The notes beneath the pieces were generated by a model, which did no database searches, was not told the origin of the DNA, and saw nothing but the letters and a program-made list of their open reading frames with translations. The position numbers and the translations under genes were made by a program. DNA of 60,454 bases from Aureococcus anophagefferens. Taxonomy: Eukaryota; Sar; Pelagophyceae; Pelagomonadales; Pelagomonadaceae. Shown one piece after another: positions 27,101 to 36,197 of this stretch (position 1 is its first letter; each line of letters begins with the position of its first letter). The stretch is taken from the NCBI RefSeq assembly GCF_000186865.1, contig NW_008705614.1, positions 2,841 through 63,294 of the forward strand, read 5' to 3'.

Positions 27101-30100
27101 CCGCGACGCGCTTCGCGGCGCGCGCGGCGTCGCGCTTGTCCAGGAAGTAGCCGACCAGGGCCACGCAGCCGCAGATGCCGGCCAGCGTCGCCATGGTCCA
27201 GTACAGCAAAGGCGACGCCAGCAAGTCGCGGCCGTTCAGCCCCGCAAAGGCCGACGCGTACGTGCCGAAGACGGAGTTCGAGGTGGCGGAATAGTCCAGA
27301 GGCTCGTCGCTCACGTCGCAGTCGCAGAGCGTCGTCCCGTTGCCCAGATCCTCCACGGTGCAGCCGCCGTGGTCCCAGGTCCCGTTGCGCCAGGACGCGC
27401 AGCCCGGGTCCACGCGGTCCACGGCCGCGCAATCGAACGCGACGACCTTCGCCTCCCGTAAACCCGTCGGCGGGCACGCGACCGTGAGCTCGCGGCCGTC
27501 GCCGCAGACGTAGGACACGTTGCCGCCGCCGCCGGGCGGGCACTGGACGTAGGCCGTCGCGTTGGCGCTCGTCGACAGGCGGCGCCGCGACGCGGCGGCG
27601 CTTTGCCGCGTGAACGACAGCGTCGCGCGATTATTGGAGGAGCTCGAGCCGGAGACGCCGAAGCGCACGACCTTGGAGTCGACGTCCTCGTCGCCGCCCT
27701 CGGCGCCGGCGTGCTGGTTCGCGTCGAACTCCGTGATCGTCACGTCGCCGTCGACGTCGCCGCCGAGCGCCACGGCCGTGTCCGAGCCGGGCGGCGCGAT
27801 GATGTTGTCGCCGTCGCCCGCCTCCAACCTTTTAGCTGCGAGTCGTAGTCCGCCCGACGTCACCTCCGTCGCCGCCTCGCCGGCGACGGCGCCGACGAGC
27901 AGCGAGGAACCCATGCCGTCGACGGACGCGCCCAAAAGCCCCGCCGCGTCCGTCGCGTTCGCTTCCGTAGAGTTGTCATACGGTTGAAAGAGCTCCGAGT
28001 CCAGCAGCCCCGAGAGCGCGTCGGCGAGGCCCGCGGCGGCGACGGACGTCATGGCCTCGGCGCCGTCGTTCAGCGGCGCGAGCGCCGCCGCGGATTCGAG
28101 CGCGGACGACGCCGCGGACGACGCGAGCGCGCTCCCGTTGCCCGACGCCGCCGCGAGCGCGCTCGCGACCTGCTCGACGGCGGCGGCGTCGGCGTCCAGC
28201 GCGCCGACGACGTCCGCTAACGAGTCCACGAGCGTCGCGGCGACGCCCGGGTCGCCGCTCGCGGCGCCCGCCGCGGCCACCACCGTCTGGCACACGGCCT
28301 CGGAGTCGCCGTTCGCCAGCGCCGCGTCCAGTAGGTCGTTGGTCAGATTCGCGAGCGCGTCGCTGCTCAACGCCACGGCGCCGACCTCGACGGACGCCAG
28401 GGCCTCGCCCCGGCCGCCTAAGACGTCCGTCGCGATGGCGACGATCGTCACGTTCGGGTCGCCCCGTGGCAAAATCACCCCGGCGAGCGACGCGTCGCGC
28501 GTCGCGGCCCGCAGCGTCGAGACGCTCGCGTTCGCCGAGTCGCCGACGAACGCCTTGAAGGCGTAGGCCAGCGGCGGGTCGTCGGACGTCCAGGACGACG
28601 TCGTCAGCGAGAAGGCCGTCTCGAGCGCGCGGCCGCGGCCCGGGCTCGCCGTGATTTTGCCCGACTTGGGCGGCGTCGCGGCCACAAAGGTCACGGCGGC
28701 GGCGCCCACCGCGCCGCCCGTCGACGCCTCGAGGCGGAGCGTGTACGTCGCGCCGGGCACGAGCGCGCCGGCCGCCAGGACCAGATCGTGGCCGCGCGTC
28801 GTCAAGGTCGTGCTCTTGGTCACGGCCGTCCGCGCCCACGTCTCCAGGCCGTAGCCGCCGATCAACGCGCCGGAGTCGAGGACCCAGGTCGAGTTGAAGC
28901 CCGTCTCGTTCGCGAGGGCGTCGTCGTCGCCGAGGCTCGACGGCGACGCGGCGCCGTACAACACCACGCGCGCGGCCGCGGCGACTCGCCCGCTTCCCAG
29001 ACTCGCGCCGTCGATGGCGACGGCGGGCGGGTCGTCGTCGACGATCGTATGGGTGACCGTCGCCGCGGCCTCGCGGCCGTCGGCCGTCGACACGACGACC
29101 GTGAACGCGAAGCTCCCGACGCCGAGATCGTCGCCGTCGACCTCGAGCGTCTCCAGGGCCCGCCCCAGCCCCAGGGTCGCGTCGCAGTCCCCGTCGCAGG
29201 TCCAGGAATACGCCAACTCCGCGTCCGCGTCGTCGGGGTCGTACGACGTCGACGCGTCGAGCTCCAAGACGCCGGCGAGAGGCACGACGCGGTCGCCGCC
29301 GTCGACGGCGCCGACGAGGTTGCTGCGGCCCACCTCGATCGTGATGGCGGACGTCACGGACGCGCCGCTCGACGCGTCGACGGCCGTGACCGCGAGCTCG
29401 TAGGACGTCGCGCTGTCCAGGGCGTTGGCGGCGAGCTTGAAGTAGCGCGCGTCTTTCGAGGTCGAAACGAAACCCGTGGCTTCCAGACTCCCGTCGTCCG
29501 CCACCTTCGAGAGGTTGTAGGAGAGTGTGACGCTGCGGTCCTTGAGGGACCGCCCGTCGCACCCGGAGGCCACGGCGTCGGCCTTCACCGAGAGCGCCGC
29601 GGGCGCCAAAGCGGCCTGGACGGCCCCGCCGGCGATCTGCAGAGACGGCGGGTTGTCGTCGCGGACGTCGACGACGAAGGGCGTGGAGGAGTCGCTGACG
29701 CCGCCGAGGAAGTTGGTGACCGTCAGCTCGAAGGAGACGGCGTCGACGCCCGCCGTGGCGAGGTCCGCGAGATCGCTCACGGGAATCGCGAGCGTCGCGC
29801 CCGCCGCGGCGGCGTACGCGCTCAACGTCGCGGCCGCCGTCGCGTCGGACGACGACGCCCAGGTCGGCGTCGCGGTCCAGGCGTAGGACAGATCCCGGCC
29901 GCCGCCGCCCGTCGACGGCGCGGACCCGACGCGCAAGCCCTCGCAGACCGAGGCCGTCGTCGGGCCTTCGAGGAGCGCGACGGGGACCAGCGGCGGCACG
30001 GGCGACGCCGCCGTCGTCGACGACGTCGTCGCCGTGTCGCAGTCGCAGCGGAAGCCGTCGCAGGCTCGGAGCACGACGTCGAGGACGGCGACCGCGTCTC

Positions 30101-33100
30101 CCGGTACGATCGCCGCGTCGGCGACACCAGCACTGAGCGTTCGGGCGTCGACCCAGTAGCACTCGGCATCGTCGGCGCCGTCGAAGTCGAGGATCGAGGC
30201 GCAGGCGAACAGCTCGCTGACGTCGTAGCCGCCGAGGTCCGTGTCCGCGTCGAAGGCGCACGTCAGCGCGTCGCCCGTCGTCGAAAAGTTGGCGACGAGG
30301 ATCGACGGCGCGTCGAGCACCAAACCTTCGTCCCGCAGCTCGGCGCAGGGCGTCACCGTCGGCACCGCCGACGGTGCGGGCGTCGAGGGCGACGGCGTCG
30401 GGAAGATGGACGGGGTCCCCGTCGGGCCGAGCGTGCCCGACACGGTCGTGTCGGAGCCCGAGACCGTCTGCGCGTCCACGTAGATCGCCGCGGCGCTCTC
30501 GTCCAACCGCCGGCGCGACCCGGCGGCGAGGGCCGCGCGGTCCGCGGCGAAGCTGCCGTCGTCGACCTTGGACGCGACGTAGGCGCCGAGCGTCGCGGCC
30601 GCGTCGTGGACGGAGCCGACGTCGGCGCCGTGCGAGAAGACCGCGGACGCGAAGCACTCGAGCTCGATGGTGAAGACGTTCGCGACGCTGCCCGAGGACG
30701 CGGCGTCGCCCGCGGCGCAGGACACGGTCACGTCTTTGACGGGGCTCGACGCCTCGCCGTGGTCCGCCGCGGCCTCCTCGATGTAGTTCTGCAGGATCGC
30801 GCCGTCGATGGCGTCGACGCCCGCGGAAACGTAGGCGTCGCAGGACTCGTCCGCCGTCGCGTAGGCCGACGTCTCCGCGTCGAGCGCCACGGAGAAAAAC
30901 ACCGTGTCGCGCGTCGGCGCCGTCGACGGGTAGGGCGTCGGGTTCGGCGTCGTCGGCGCGGCCGTCGACGGCGTCGGCGACGGCGGGGCCGTGGGCAGGG
31001 ACGACGGCGACGCCGTCGTCGGCGACACGGAGGGCTCGGGCGTCGGCGCGGGCGTCGGCGCCGTCGACGGCTCGGGCGTCGGGTTGGGCGACGGCGCCGG
31101 CGTCGGCCGGGGGCTCGGGATGCCCGTCGGCAGCGCCGTCGGCGCGGCCGTCGGCGCCGCGGAGGGCGCCGCCGACGGCGCGGGCGTGCTCGAGGGCACC
31201 GGCGACGGCCGGCTCGTCGGGACGCCCGTCGGCCGCGACGTCGTCGGCGCCGCGGTCGACGGCGGCAGCGTGGGCACGGGCGACGGCGCGGTCGAAGGGA
31301 CGGACGTGGGCACGGACGTCGGCACGCCGGTCGGCGCGGGCGTGTAGGACACCTGGAAGTCGATGGCGTCGGAGATCGTGGCGTCGTCCGCGCACGCGAT
31401 CGTCATCGTGTACGCGTTGACCTCCGCGTCGCCGGAGACGGTCTTTTCCTGCGAGCCGTCGTTGTCCGTCGTTTCCGATCCGACGACGGCGCCGTCGCTC
31501 GTCGTCGCCACCGAGACGGTCACCGTCGTGCACGCGTCCGAGGCGCCGCGGTACGTCCAGTCGACCCGGCACGGGACGAGGGAGACGCAGGTCGACAGCG
31601 TGCCGATGCTCGTGATGTCGATGAACGACGCCGTGGGCGCGAAGGACGGCTCGGCCGTCGTCGGCTTAGGCGTCGGCGCGGCCGTCGTCGGCCTCGGCGT
31701 CGGCGCGGCCGTCGTCGGCGTCGGCGTCGGCTTCGGCGTCGGCTGAAACGTCGGCCTCGGCGTCGGCCTCAACGACGGCGCGTACGTCTCGACGTCGCAC
31801 TTGCTCGCCATGACCCCGAACTCCCCGACCGACACGTAGGCCTGCTCGACGCCCTGGGCGAAGAAGAGCCGCAGGCTCCGCGCCGTGACGTGCGGGTCGA
31901 GGTCGAAGCAGCCGTCGTCGAGCTCGTCCGCCTCGCCGTCGAAGTTCTTGTAGGACGAGCCCTCGGTCCAGGACTGGTCGTTGGCCGGGGCCGTGACCTC
32001 GGAGGTCGCGTAGTCGACGCGGACGTTCGTGGCCGCGTAGTAGGTGGTAGAGAACTTGCCCCAGAGGAGGCAGACGCCCGTGAGCTCGTAGGTCGCGCCG
32101 AGGTCGTACGCGACCCACTGGTCCGTCGTACTGTAGGCCGAGGACCACCAGCCCTCGTTGCTGGCGACGATGCCGTCCAGCGTCTCGGCGCATTCGCTGG
32201 TGGCGTCGTAGACCGACGACGTGCCGAGGCACGTCAGGTCCTCCTCGCTCCTGAGGCCGTCGGTACACGGCGTCGGCGCGGGCGAGTACGTGGGCCGCGG
32301 CGACGGCCGCGGCGTCGGCTGCGGCGTCGGCCGCAGCGTCGGCGTCGGCGTCGGGTCGGGGAACGTCGGCCGCGGCGACGGCCGCGGGATTGGCGACAAC
32401 GTCGGCCGCGGCGTGGGGTCCGGCTGCGCGACGGGCGTCGGCGTCGGCCGCGGCGTCGGATCGGGGTCCGAGTTACCTTCTTCGCTCTCTGCCTCTTCGT
32501 AGCCGCTGTAGAGCTCCTTGACGTTGCTCAGCGACAGCGCGCTCGACCAGATGCTGAGCTCGTCCATGGTGCCGGAGAAAAAGTGCTTGTAGCTCCCGTC
32601 CTCGGAGCGCCTGCCGACCTGGAACGCGTTCGCGCTGCCGGTGTTCAGCACGACGGTCTGCGTCTTCACCAGCGCCCCGTCGACGTAGAGGCGCCAGTCG
32701 ACCATGTCGTACGTGTTGCAGTAGTGGTGCCACTCGCCGTCGTCGGTGCCGGACACGGTGACGTCGAAGTCGTAGGCGTCGCCATAGCCGAGCAGCGCGA
32801 ACTCGCCCGCCGCCGTCCCCGTGCTGAAGCCGAACCGCATCCCGTCCAGGTTCGAGTCGTACGAAAAGAGCGTGCCGCCGTCGAAGTCGGCGATCTTGGC
32901 CCACAGGCACACGGTGCGCGCGGCGCTCCCGATGAGGGTCATCGTCAGGCTCGACGGCATCGAGACGTAGTCGTCCGTCCCGTCGAAGGTCAGCGCGACG
33001 CTCCCGTCGCGGCCATTCGCGAACGTCGCGCCGCCGATCGTCCCGTCGTAGTCGTTGACGTCGTCGTGGTCGTCCGCGGCATCCTGGTCGTTGAAGCCGT

Positions 33101-33560
33101 AGTGGGCGACGAGCGTGGAGTCGTCCAGCGCGTCGCTCGTCGTCGTCCCCTCATCCCCGGTGTCCTGCGCGACGGGCGCGGGCGTCGGCCGCGGCGTCGG
33201 CGCGAAGCTCGGCCGCGGCGTCGGCGCGAAGCTCGGCCGCGGCGTGGGGTCCGGGTCATGGCCATGGTCCTCATCCCCAGTGTCAGCGGCCGTGGTGTCC
33301 TCCGTCTCATCCCCAGTGTCAGCGGCCGTGGTGTCCTCCGTCTCATCCCCAGTGTCCTCGGTGTCCGTATACGTCTCACCCTCAGTGTCCTCGGTGTCCT
33401 CCGTGGTGTCCTCCCCATCCCAATTGTCGAGCTGACGATGATCTACGACACGCTCGCGTACCGCGGCGGCGCGGACTGGATCCCGTCGACCGTCGGCGAG
33501 TCCCCCGAAAGCTCCTGCCGCCAGGCGCAGCGCGCCCAGCGCGAGGGCCAGGACCCGCAT
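24123..33560 (-). CDS. Giant polycystin-1-like surface protein (LamG, discoidin, REJ, GPS, multi-TM)
   Basis: 3,145 residues in one exon, from the ATG at 33560 with a signal peptide. In order: an Asp/Glu/Thr repeat (residues 45-100); a LamG/concanavalin-like domain (about 150-345, with WHHYCNTYDMVDWRLYVDGA); a Pro-Thr stalk; a discoidin (F5/8C)-like domain (about 435-590); a second stalk and a beta domain (about 645-745); a long PT stalk (about 745-885); a small alpha/beta domain (about 885-1040); and a REJ-like region of Ig/PKD-like strands (about 1070-1800). A GPS-like Cys box follows (about 2050-2083, with CASWRNGTWDHGGC and CDCD). About eight hydrophobic spans come next: near 2105, 2212, 2315, 2600, 2635, 2815, 2845 and 2875. 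The HL-S/T cleavage tripeptide of classical GPS sites is not seen, and neither is a PLAT domain. A mechanosensory, adhesion or mating role is suggested by the family only. Confidence 0.8.
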   Translation of the reverse strand: MRVLALALGALRLAAGAFGGLADGRRDPVRAAAVRERVVDHRQLDNWDGEDTTEDTEDTEGETYTDTEDTGDETEDTTAADTGDETEDTTAADTGDEDHGHDPDPTPRPSFAPTPRPSFAPTPRPTPAPVAQDTGDEGTTTSDALDDSTLVAHYGFNDQDAADDHDDVNDYDGTIGGATFANGRDGSVALTFDGTDDYVSMPSSLTMTLIGSAARTVCLWAKIADFDGGTLFSYDSNLDGMRFGFSTGTAAGEFALLGYGDAYDFDVTVSGTDDGEWHHYCNTYDMVDWRLYVDGALVKTQTVVLNTGSANAFQVGRRSEDGSYKHFFSGTMDELSIWSSALSLSNVKELYSGYEEAESEEGNSDPDPTPRPTPTPVAQPDPTPRPTLSPIPRPSPRPTFPDPTPTPTLRPTPQPTPRPSPRPTYSPAPTPCTDGLRSEEDLTCLGTSSVYDATSECAETLDGIVASNEGWWSSAYSTTDQWVAYDLGATYELTGVCLLWGKFSTTYYAATNVRVDYATSEVTAPANDQSWTEGSSYKNFDGEADELDDGCFDLDPHVTARSLRLFFAQGVEQAYVSVGEFGVMASKCDVETYAPSLRPTPRPTFQPTPKPTPTPTTAAPTPRPTTAAPTPKPTTAEPSFAPTASFIDITSIGTLSTCVSLVPCRVDWTYRGASDACTTVTVSVATTSDGAVVGSETTDNDGSQEKTVSGDAEVNAYTMTIACADDATISDAIDFQVSYTPAPTGVPTSVPTSVPSTAPSPVPTLPPSTAAPTTSRPTGVPTSRPSPVPSSTPAPSAAPSAAPTAAPTALPTGIPSPRPTPAPSPNPTPEPSTAPTPAPTPEPSVSPTTASPSSLPTAPPSPTPSTAAPTTPNPTPYPSTAPTRDTVFFSVALDAETSAYATADESCDAYVSAGVDAIDGAILQNYIEEAAADHGEASSPVKDVTVSCAAGDAASSGSVANVFTIELECFASAVFSHGADVGSVHDAAATLGAYVASKVDDGSFAADRAALAAGSRRRLDESAAAIYVDAQTVSGSDTTVSGTLGPTGTPSIFPTPSPSTPAPSAVPTVTPCAELRDEGLVLDAPSILVANFSTTGDALTCAFDADTDLGGYDVSELFACASILDFDGADDAECYWVDARTLSAGVADAAIVPGDAVAVLDVVLRACDGFRCDCDTATTSSTTAASPVPPLVPVALLEGPTTASVCEGLRVGSAPSTGGGGRDLSYAWTATPTWASSSDATAAATLSAYAAAAGATLAIPVSDLADLATAGVDAVSFELTVTNFLGGVSDSSTPFVVDVRDDNPPSLQIAGGAVQAALAPAALSVKADAVASGCDGRSLKDRSVTLSYNLSKVADDGSLEATGFVSTSKDARYFKLAANALDSATSYELAVTAVDASSGASVTSAITIEVGRSNLVGAVDGGDRVVPLAGVLELDASTSYDPDDADAELAYSWTCDGDCDATLGLGRALETLEVDGDDLGVGSFAFTVVVSTADGREAAATVTHTIVDDDPPAVAIDGASLGSGRVAAAARVVLYGAASPSSLGDDDALANETGFNSTWVLDSGALIGGYGLETWARTAVTKSTTLTTRGHDLVLAAGALVPGATYTLRLEASTGGAVGAAAVTFVAATPPKSGKITASPGRGRALETAFSLTTSSWTSDDPPLAYAFKAFVGDSANASVSTLRAATRDASLAGVILPRGDPNVTIVAIATDVLGGRGEALASVEVGAVALSSDALANLTNDLLDAALANGDSEAVCQTVVAAAGAASGDPGVAATLVDSLADVVGALDADAAAVEQVASALAAASGNGSALASSAASSALESAAALAPLNDGAEAMTSVAAAGLADALSGLLDSELFQPYDNSTEANATDAAGLLGASVDGMGSSLLVGAVAGEAATEVTSGGLRLAAKRLEAGDGDNIIAPPGSDTAVALGGDVDGDVTITEFDANQHAGAEGGDEDVDSKVVRFGVSGSSSSNNRATLSFTRQSAAASRRRLSTSANATAYVQCPPGGGGNVSYVCGDGRELTVACPPTGLREAKVVAFDCAAVDRVDPGCASWRNGTWDHGGCTVEDLGNGTTLCDCDVSDEPLDYSATSNSVFGTYASAFAGLNGRDLLASPLLYWTMATLAGICGCVALVGYFLDKRDAARAAKRVAAAAAAPAPTLDDLIARSLPKLVTNLARPLRHTARVFVKHHSWLKVIGVYDANASRPRRSVTILFQLLTLMLGQAVAFWYAFPVGFCDDVMNPDGSLAGGERAMRNCLAKKTGFADMVAFLLDAEPVRDACTWYGSPLNSVLPEGTTRQCQLQPPEPQDVGFKRLLLIFLGVLISVPFSELFDATFVTYVCAPLKKERGFLKARDSLRLARGPPAGGAPPAPDGGAPPAPDGAAAPSPVRLGLDGRPLAPRRGAPAAVCPLMDAPDAEAAAHAVGRALWRNVGVDGPALAWDELPTAKYYALRALGAVMRGVLKQHGELEDAIDAAEPGSAQFRDLMRLKATLESTWRVQALDLPRKTRPRNFRRTFARHAYEKLVDALEVATAYSERMRHRGDSAEARALIVLALMRRRWFKGTELKIYESQLQADGFFTPPAKRKVVKPVSKRAKAIASVLCLVAFAGPLLFLAVFASSVGHKMTRGWYFSTLFTIFMALFVVEPITHFVIRVAVPAAIYDRLRWMDDPTRADAMPLRQQLFVKPSELLAAPAIAAFDACGARPPRSLDAVAAHVDLASEELPAPPGRPRSLAKLLELRGGGALKTPADVEKALILEAARAFAADEARHDDERDEDEEHNRAHAEKGGDEWSESALADLKKRTHFEPPVYHAQAIAVAGTILFMHPAVRSTVIKQSSTIASLFIIGVKLPPSIEALFTAANEYVPGCKVVIIAWLVAVSLVVAAVAAFKVRNVVYGVKRAKDAAARTAGRAYRSASMRFLDVETAPSPKTVFVEPAPGDRGAAYLAEPEPEAKSVTFEDPAPAPVVAVAAAAFAPPANPRSSQIQKAVRHAAVVAALAPRDPKGYFDLAEQQVVLEARSRPSTPLPSHIKRAAKAATAVTAFGEAGARASARAVVARAAAAEETKAAPADDGAARDETPRAISQALVYAVPEDYVADDAPEAVEAGGGGKVRKKMLGKLKKSAEGHSKKFVGEMRKMFFPT

Positions 33561-33868
33561 CGCCTCCTCAGGCGGTCAGGGCTGGGCAGCAGCGCGGCCC
33601 CATAATGCACCAACACTAGAAACAAACAAGCCGGCCTACGGCCGGCAAGCTCGCTTCGCGAGCTATCGGCCACTCGTTTAATTGAGGTTGCTCGCTACGC
33701 TCGCTTTAAACCACTCATTGAAAGTTTTATGTTGCTGCTCGGACGCACGCACCGCGACACACTGCAAAATAGAATATAAATATCTGAAACCAAAACATTG
33801 ACTCCGACATTGCAGCTTCGGGCAGCCTCGTTGTTGGTCCTTCACGTGCTTCGGCCCCGTCGTCAGCC
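33561..33868. other. Divergent promoter region with two perfect hairpins
   Basis: 308 bp between the giant surface gene (minus) and the flavodoxin-like gene (plus). It contains GCCGGCC-TAC-GGCCGGC (33630-33646) and AGCTCGC-TTC-GCGAGCT (33648-33664), then a direct repeat GCTCGC-TAC-GCTCGC near 33690. The second half is AT-rich and includes TATAAAT at 33775-33781, about 90 bp upstream of the plus-strand ATG, a possible TATA box. No coding frame is evident. Confidence 0.6.
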
Positions 33869-35029
33869 ATGCGGTGGGTCGTCGCCGCCTGCGCTTTCGC
33901 ATTGGCGTCGTCCCAGAACGTGCTCGTCGTCTACACGGGCGACTCCGCCGATTCGACGCTCAGCGTCGCGCAAGCCTTCGCGGCGGGCGCCTCCCGCGCC
34001 GGCGCGTCGACGAAGCTCGTCCTGGCCTCCGAGGCGGCCTACGACGACGTGCGGGACTGGGCGGACGTCGTCGCGCTGGGGAGCGGCGTCATCAACGGGA
34101 ACGCGGACCCGACGCTCCTCGAGTTCCTCCGCTACTGGTCCTTTTCGGACGACCTCAGCGGACAGGTCGGCGCGAGCTTCGCGACGGGCGGCGGCGCGGC
34201 CGCGGGGCTCCAGCCCGTCGTCGAGGAGCTCAACCGGGCGCTGTTGACCTTCCGCCTCGTGGTCGTCGGCGGCGACGACTGGCGCGCGTCCGAGGGCGCC
34301 GCGGGCGTCGTCGGCGGCCGCGGGTGGAACGGAACCTTGGAACGCGCGGGCGGCCAGGGCTTCCGCGCGGCGACCGTCGCCGCGGCGCTCGCCCGGGGCC
34401 GGACGCCGGATAAGCCGGCGAACGGCAGCGCCGCGCCGCCGAGCTTCGGCGACGCCTGGGCCGGCGCCGTGTCCGCGAACATGACGTCGGCGGGCTACGA
34501 CGCGGGCCTCGTCATCGTCAACTTCACGTCGGCCTGCGGCGACCCGGCGCAGCAGAAGATGAAGACCGTCTACGGCGACTTTTATACGGTGCTGACGCGC
34601 TGCGACCTCGGCCTCGAGTTCACGATCGCGCCCGCGAGCCGCGGCGGCGACTGCGCGTCGCGGAAGATCGGCGTCGACGTCGACGCGCGCATCTGCAGCG
34701 CCTGCGGCTGCCCCTTCTGCGTCCGCGACACGAACGGCTCCTACGCCCACCCGGACGCCAGCGCGGGCCTCGCCGACGTGCTCTGGGACGCGCCGCGGGC
34801 CTTTTCGCGCGAGGGCAGGCGCTTCACGGCGCACGCGGGCGTCGCCGTCGCCGTCGGCGGCAGCGACGACTACAGCCTCAAGTACGACCTCGCCTTCGAC
34901 GACGACGGCCACCCGGCCTTCGTCAACATCTCCCACCCGCTCTGGATCTCCACGGCCGCGCGCGTCGACGGCTTCACGCGCGACGTCGCCGGCGACGCGT
35001 TCGACATCCCCCGCGGCTGCTTCAAGTAG
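33869..35029 (+). CDS. Secreted protein with flavodoxin-like (WrbA/NQO-type) domain
   Basis: 386 residues from the ATG at 33869, starting with a signal peptide (MRWVVAACAFALASSQ). Residues 17-150 have a flavodoxin-like Rossmann pattern: the strand NVLVVYTGDSADSTLSVAQA with a phosphate-loop-like turn, then WADVVALGSGVINGNADP, LSGQVGASFATGGG and LVVVGGDDW. These match the FMN-binding loops of WrbA and NQO proteins. The C-terminal 200 residues contain several Cys (CSACGCPFC) and N-glycosylation-type sequons, and I recognise no family there. The Cys pattern plus the signal peptide imply a disulphide-bonded lumenal or extracellular protein, which is unusual for a flavoprotein. FMN binding is inferred. 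Confidence 0.72.
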   Translation: MRWVVAACAFALASSQNVLVVYTGDSADSTLSVAQAFAAGASRAGASTKLVLASEAAYDDVRDWADVVALGSGVINGNADPTLLEFLRYWSFSDDLSGQVGASFATGGGAAAGLQPVVEELNRALLTFRLVVVGGDDWRASEGAAGVVGGRGWNGTLERAGGQGFRAATVAAALARGRTPDKPANGSAAPPSFGDAWAGAVSANMTSAGYDAGLVIVNFTSACGDPAQQKMKTVYGDFYTVLTRCDLGLEFTIAPASRGGDCASRKIGVDVDARICSACGCPFCVRDTNGSYAHPDASAGLADVLWDAPRAFSREGRRFTAHAGVAVAVGGSDDYSLKYDLAFDDDGHPAFVNISHPLWISTAARVDGFTRDVAGDAFDIPRGCFK

Positions 35030-35105
35030 TGGCCGGGGTTCGCTTTTTTTTCGCTTTTCGTTTTGTTAATTATTCCCTCGCAAGTTCTTCCGGGGAGGAG
35101 CTGTG

Positions 35106-36197
35106 TCACCGCGCCCCCGCCCGCGAGTCCCACCAGTCCAGGTCCGTCGCCGGCGGCGCGCCGCCGTCCACGAGGACGCCGTCGTCGACGGGCCGGCCCG
35201 CGCGGACGAAGCCCGTCCACCGGCGGCGGTGCGCGACGCGGCAGGAGTCGCCGTGGTCCACGTGGACGACGCCGCCGAAGCACGACGGCTTGTGGAGGCT
35301 CACGGCGTCGAGCCGCGCCGGGTCGACGGCGCACTTGCGGTTCCGCTGGCGCGCGACGGGCACCCGCCGGAGGTGTGGCGTCGGCGCCGAGTCGTTGAAG
35401 AGCACGCGCGGGAAGCAGACGCAGGGCCGCGGCTTCTTCCGGAACCAGGGCCGCGCGTTGATCGCGGCGACGGCCGCCCCGACGGACCGCGTCTGCGGGT
35501 CGGCGAAGGCGTCGCAGGAGAGGAACTCGTCGAGGTCGAGGTTCAGGAGGAGGAGCGCGTCCGCGGAGAACGCGAACGCGCAGTACTGGAGCGCGAGCTG
35601 GAGCCCCGCGAGCGTCCGGCCCCGCGAGGGCCGGCCGCCCGCCGTGCCCAGCGCGTCCTGGAAGGAGAAGTTGCCCACGTGCACGTCGGCGGGCGCGGGG
35701 CCGAGCGCGCGCGTCGGATCCCAGACGACGAAGCGGTCGACGCCGACGGCGCGATGGTACGCCGCGTACTCGCGAAAATGCTCCGCCGCGCGCGCGCCGT
35801 AGACGGGGCTGAGGCAGGCCGTCGCCTTCGCGGCGGGGAACGACGGCGGCGTCGCCAGCGGCAGCTCCGCGGCGCCGCCGCCGGCGGAGACGCGGATGTG
35901 TGACGTTTGTTGCGGGCAGCGTACGACGCGCGCGGCGACGTCGTAGACGGAGGTGGTGCTGCTCAGGCGGGTCTGTGGTGTTACTGGTAGAAAGTCGCAA
36001 CAATACGTGATGTTCTTCAGCAGCTCGCGGCGCGTCCGCACGGCGACGAGGGCTTCGACGGTAGTATCTTTCGCGCTGCGCGTTCCCATGAGCACGACGC
36101 GACCCCAGCTCGTTGTGCGTGCGAGTGGCTGCGGGATTTCGACGCATTGAGCGGCGTGGAGCATTGCGATTGCTGCGAGCAGCAGCGGTGCACGCAT
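35106..36197 (-). CDS. Glycosyltransferase family 92-like protein
   Basis: 363 residues from the ATG at 36197 (signal peptide MRAPLLLAAIAMLHAAQCVE); the frame is open upstream without an ATG. Key motifs are CLSPVYGARAAEHFREYAAY followed by HRAVGVDRFVVWDP, and the metal-binding DxD region LLLLNLDLDEFLSCDAF near residue 225. Downstream, SLHKPSCFGG and VHVDHGD give the C-terminal acceptor/metal region. This order is typical of GT92 (DUF23) enzymes, which are Golgi galactosyl- or related transferases. The substrate is not predictable. It is convergent with the flavodoxin-like gene (76 bp) and divergent from the kinase-like gene. Confidence 0.82.
   Translation of the reverse strand: MRAPLLLAAIAMLHAAQCVEIPQPLARTTSWGRVVLMGTRSAKDTTVEALVAVRTRRELLKNITYCCDFLPVTPQTRLSSTTSVYDVAARVVRCPQQTSHIRVSAGGGAAELPLATPPSFPAAKATACLSPVYGARAAEHFREYAAYHRAVGVDRFVVWDPTRALGPAPADVHVGNFSFQDALGTAGGRPSRGRTLAGLQLALQYCAFAFSADALLLLNLDLDEFLSCDAFADPQTRSVGAAVAAINARPWFRKKPRPCVCFPRVLFNDSAPTPHLRRVPVARQRNRKCAVDPARLDAVSLHKPSCFGGVVHVDHGDSCRVAHRRRWTGFVRAGRPVDDGVLVDGGAPPATDLDWWDSRAGAR

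Noticed and set aside
28788..33605. 1,605-codon open frame on the plus strand opposite the giant surface gene
   Set aside because: Arg/Gly/Val-rich shadow of a GC3-biased gene with no domains; the minus strand has signal peptide, domains and membrane spans.
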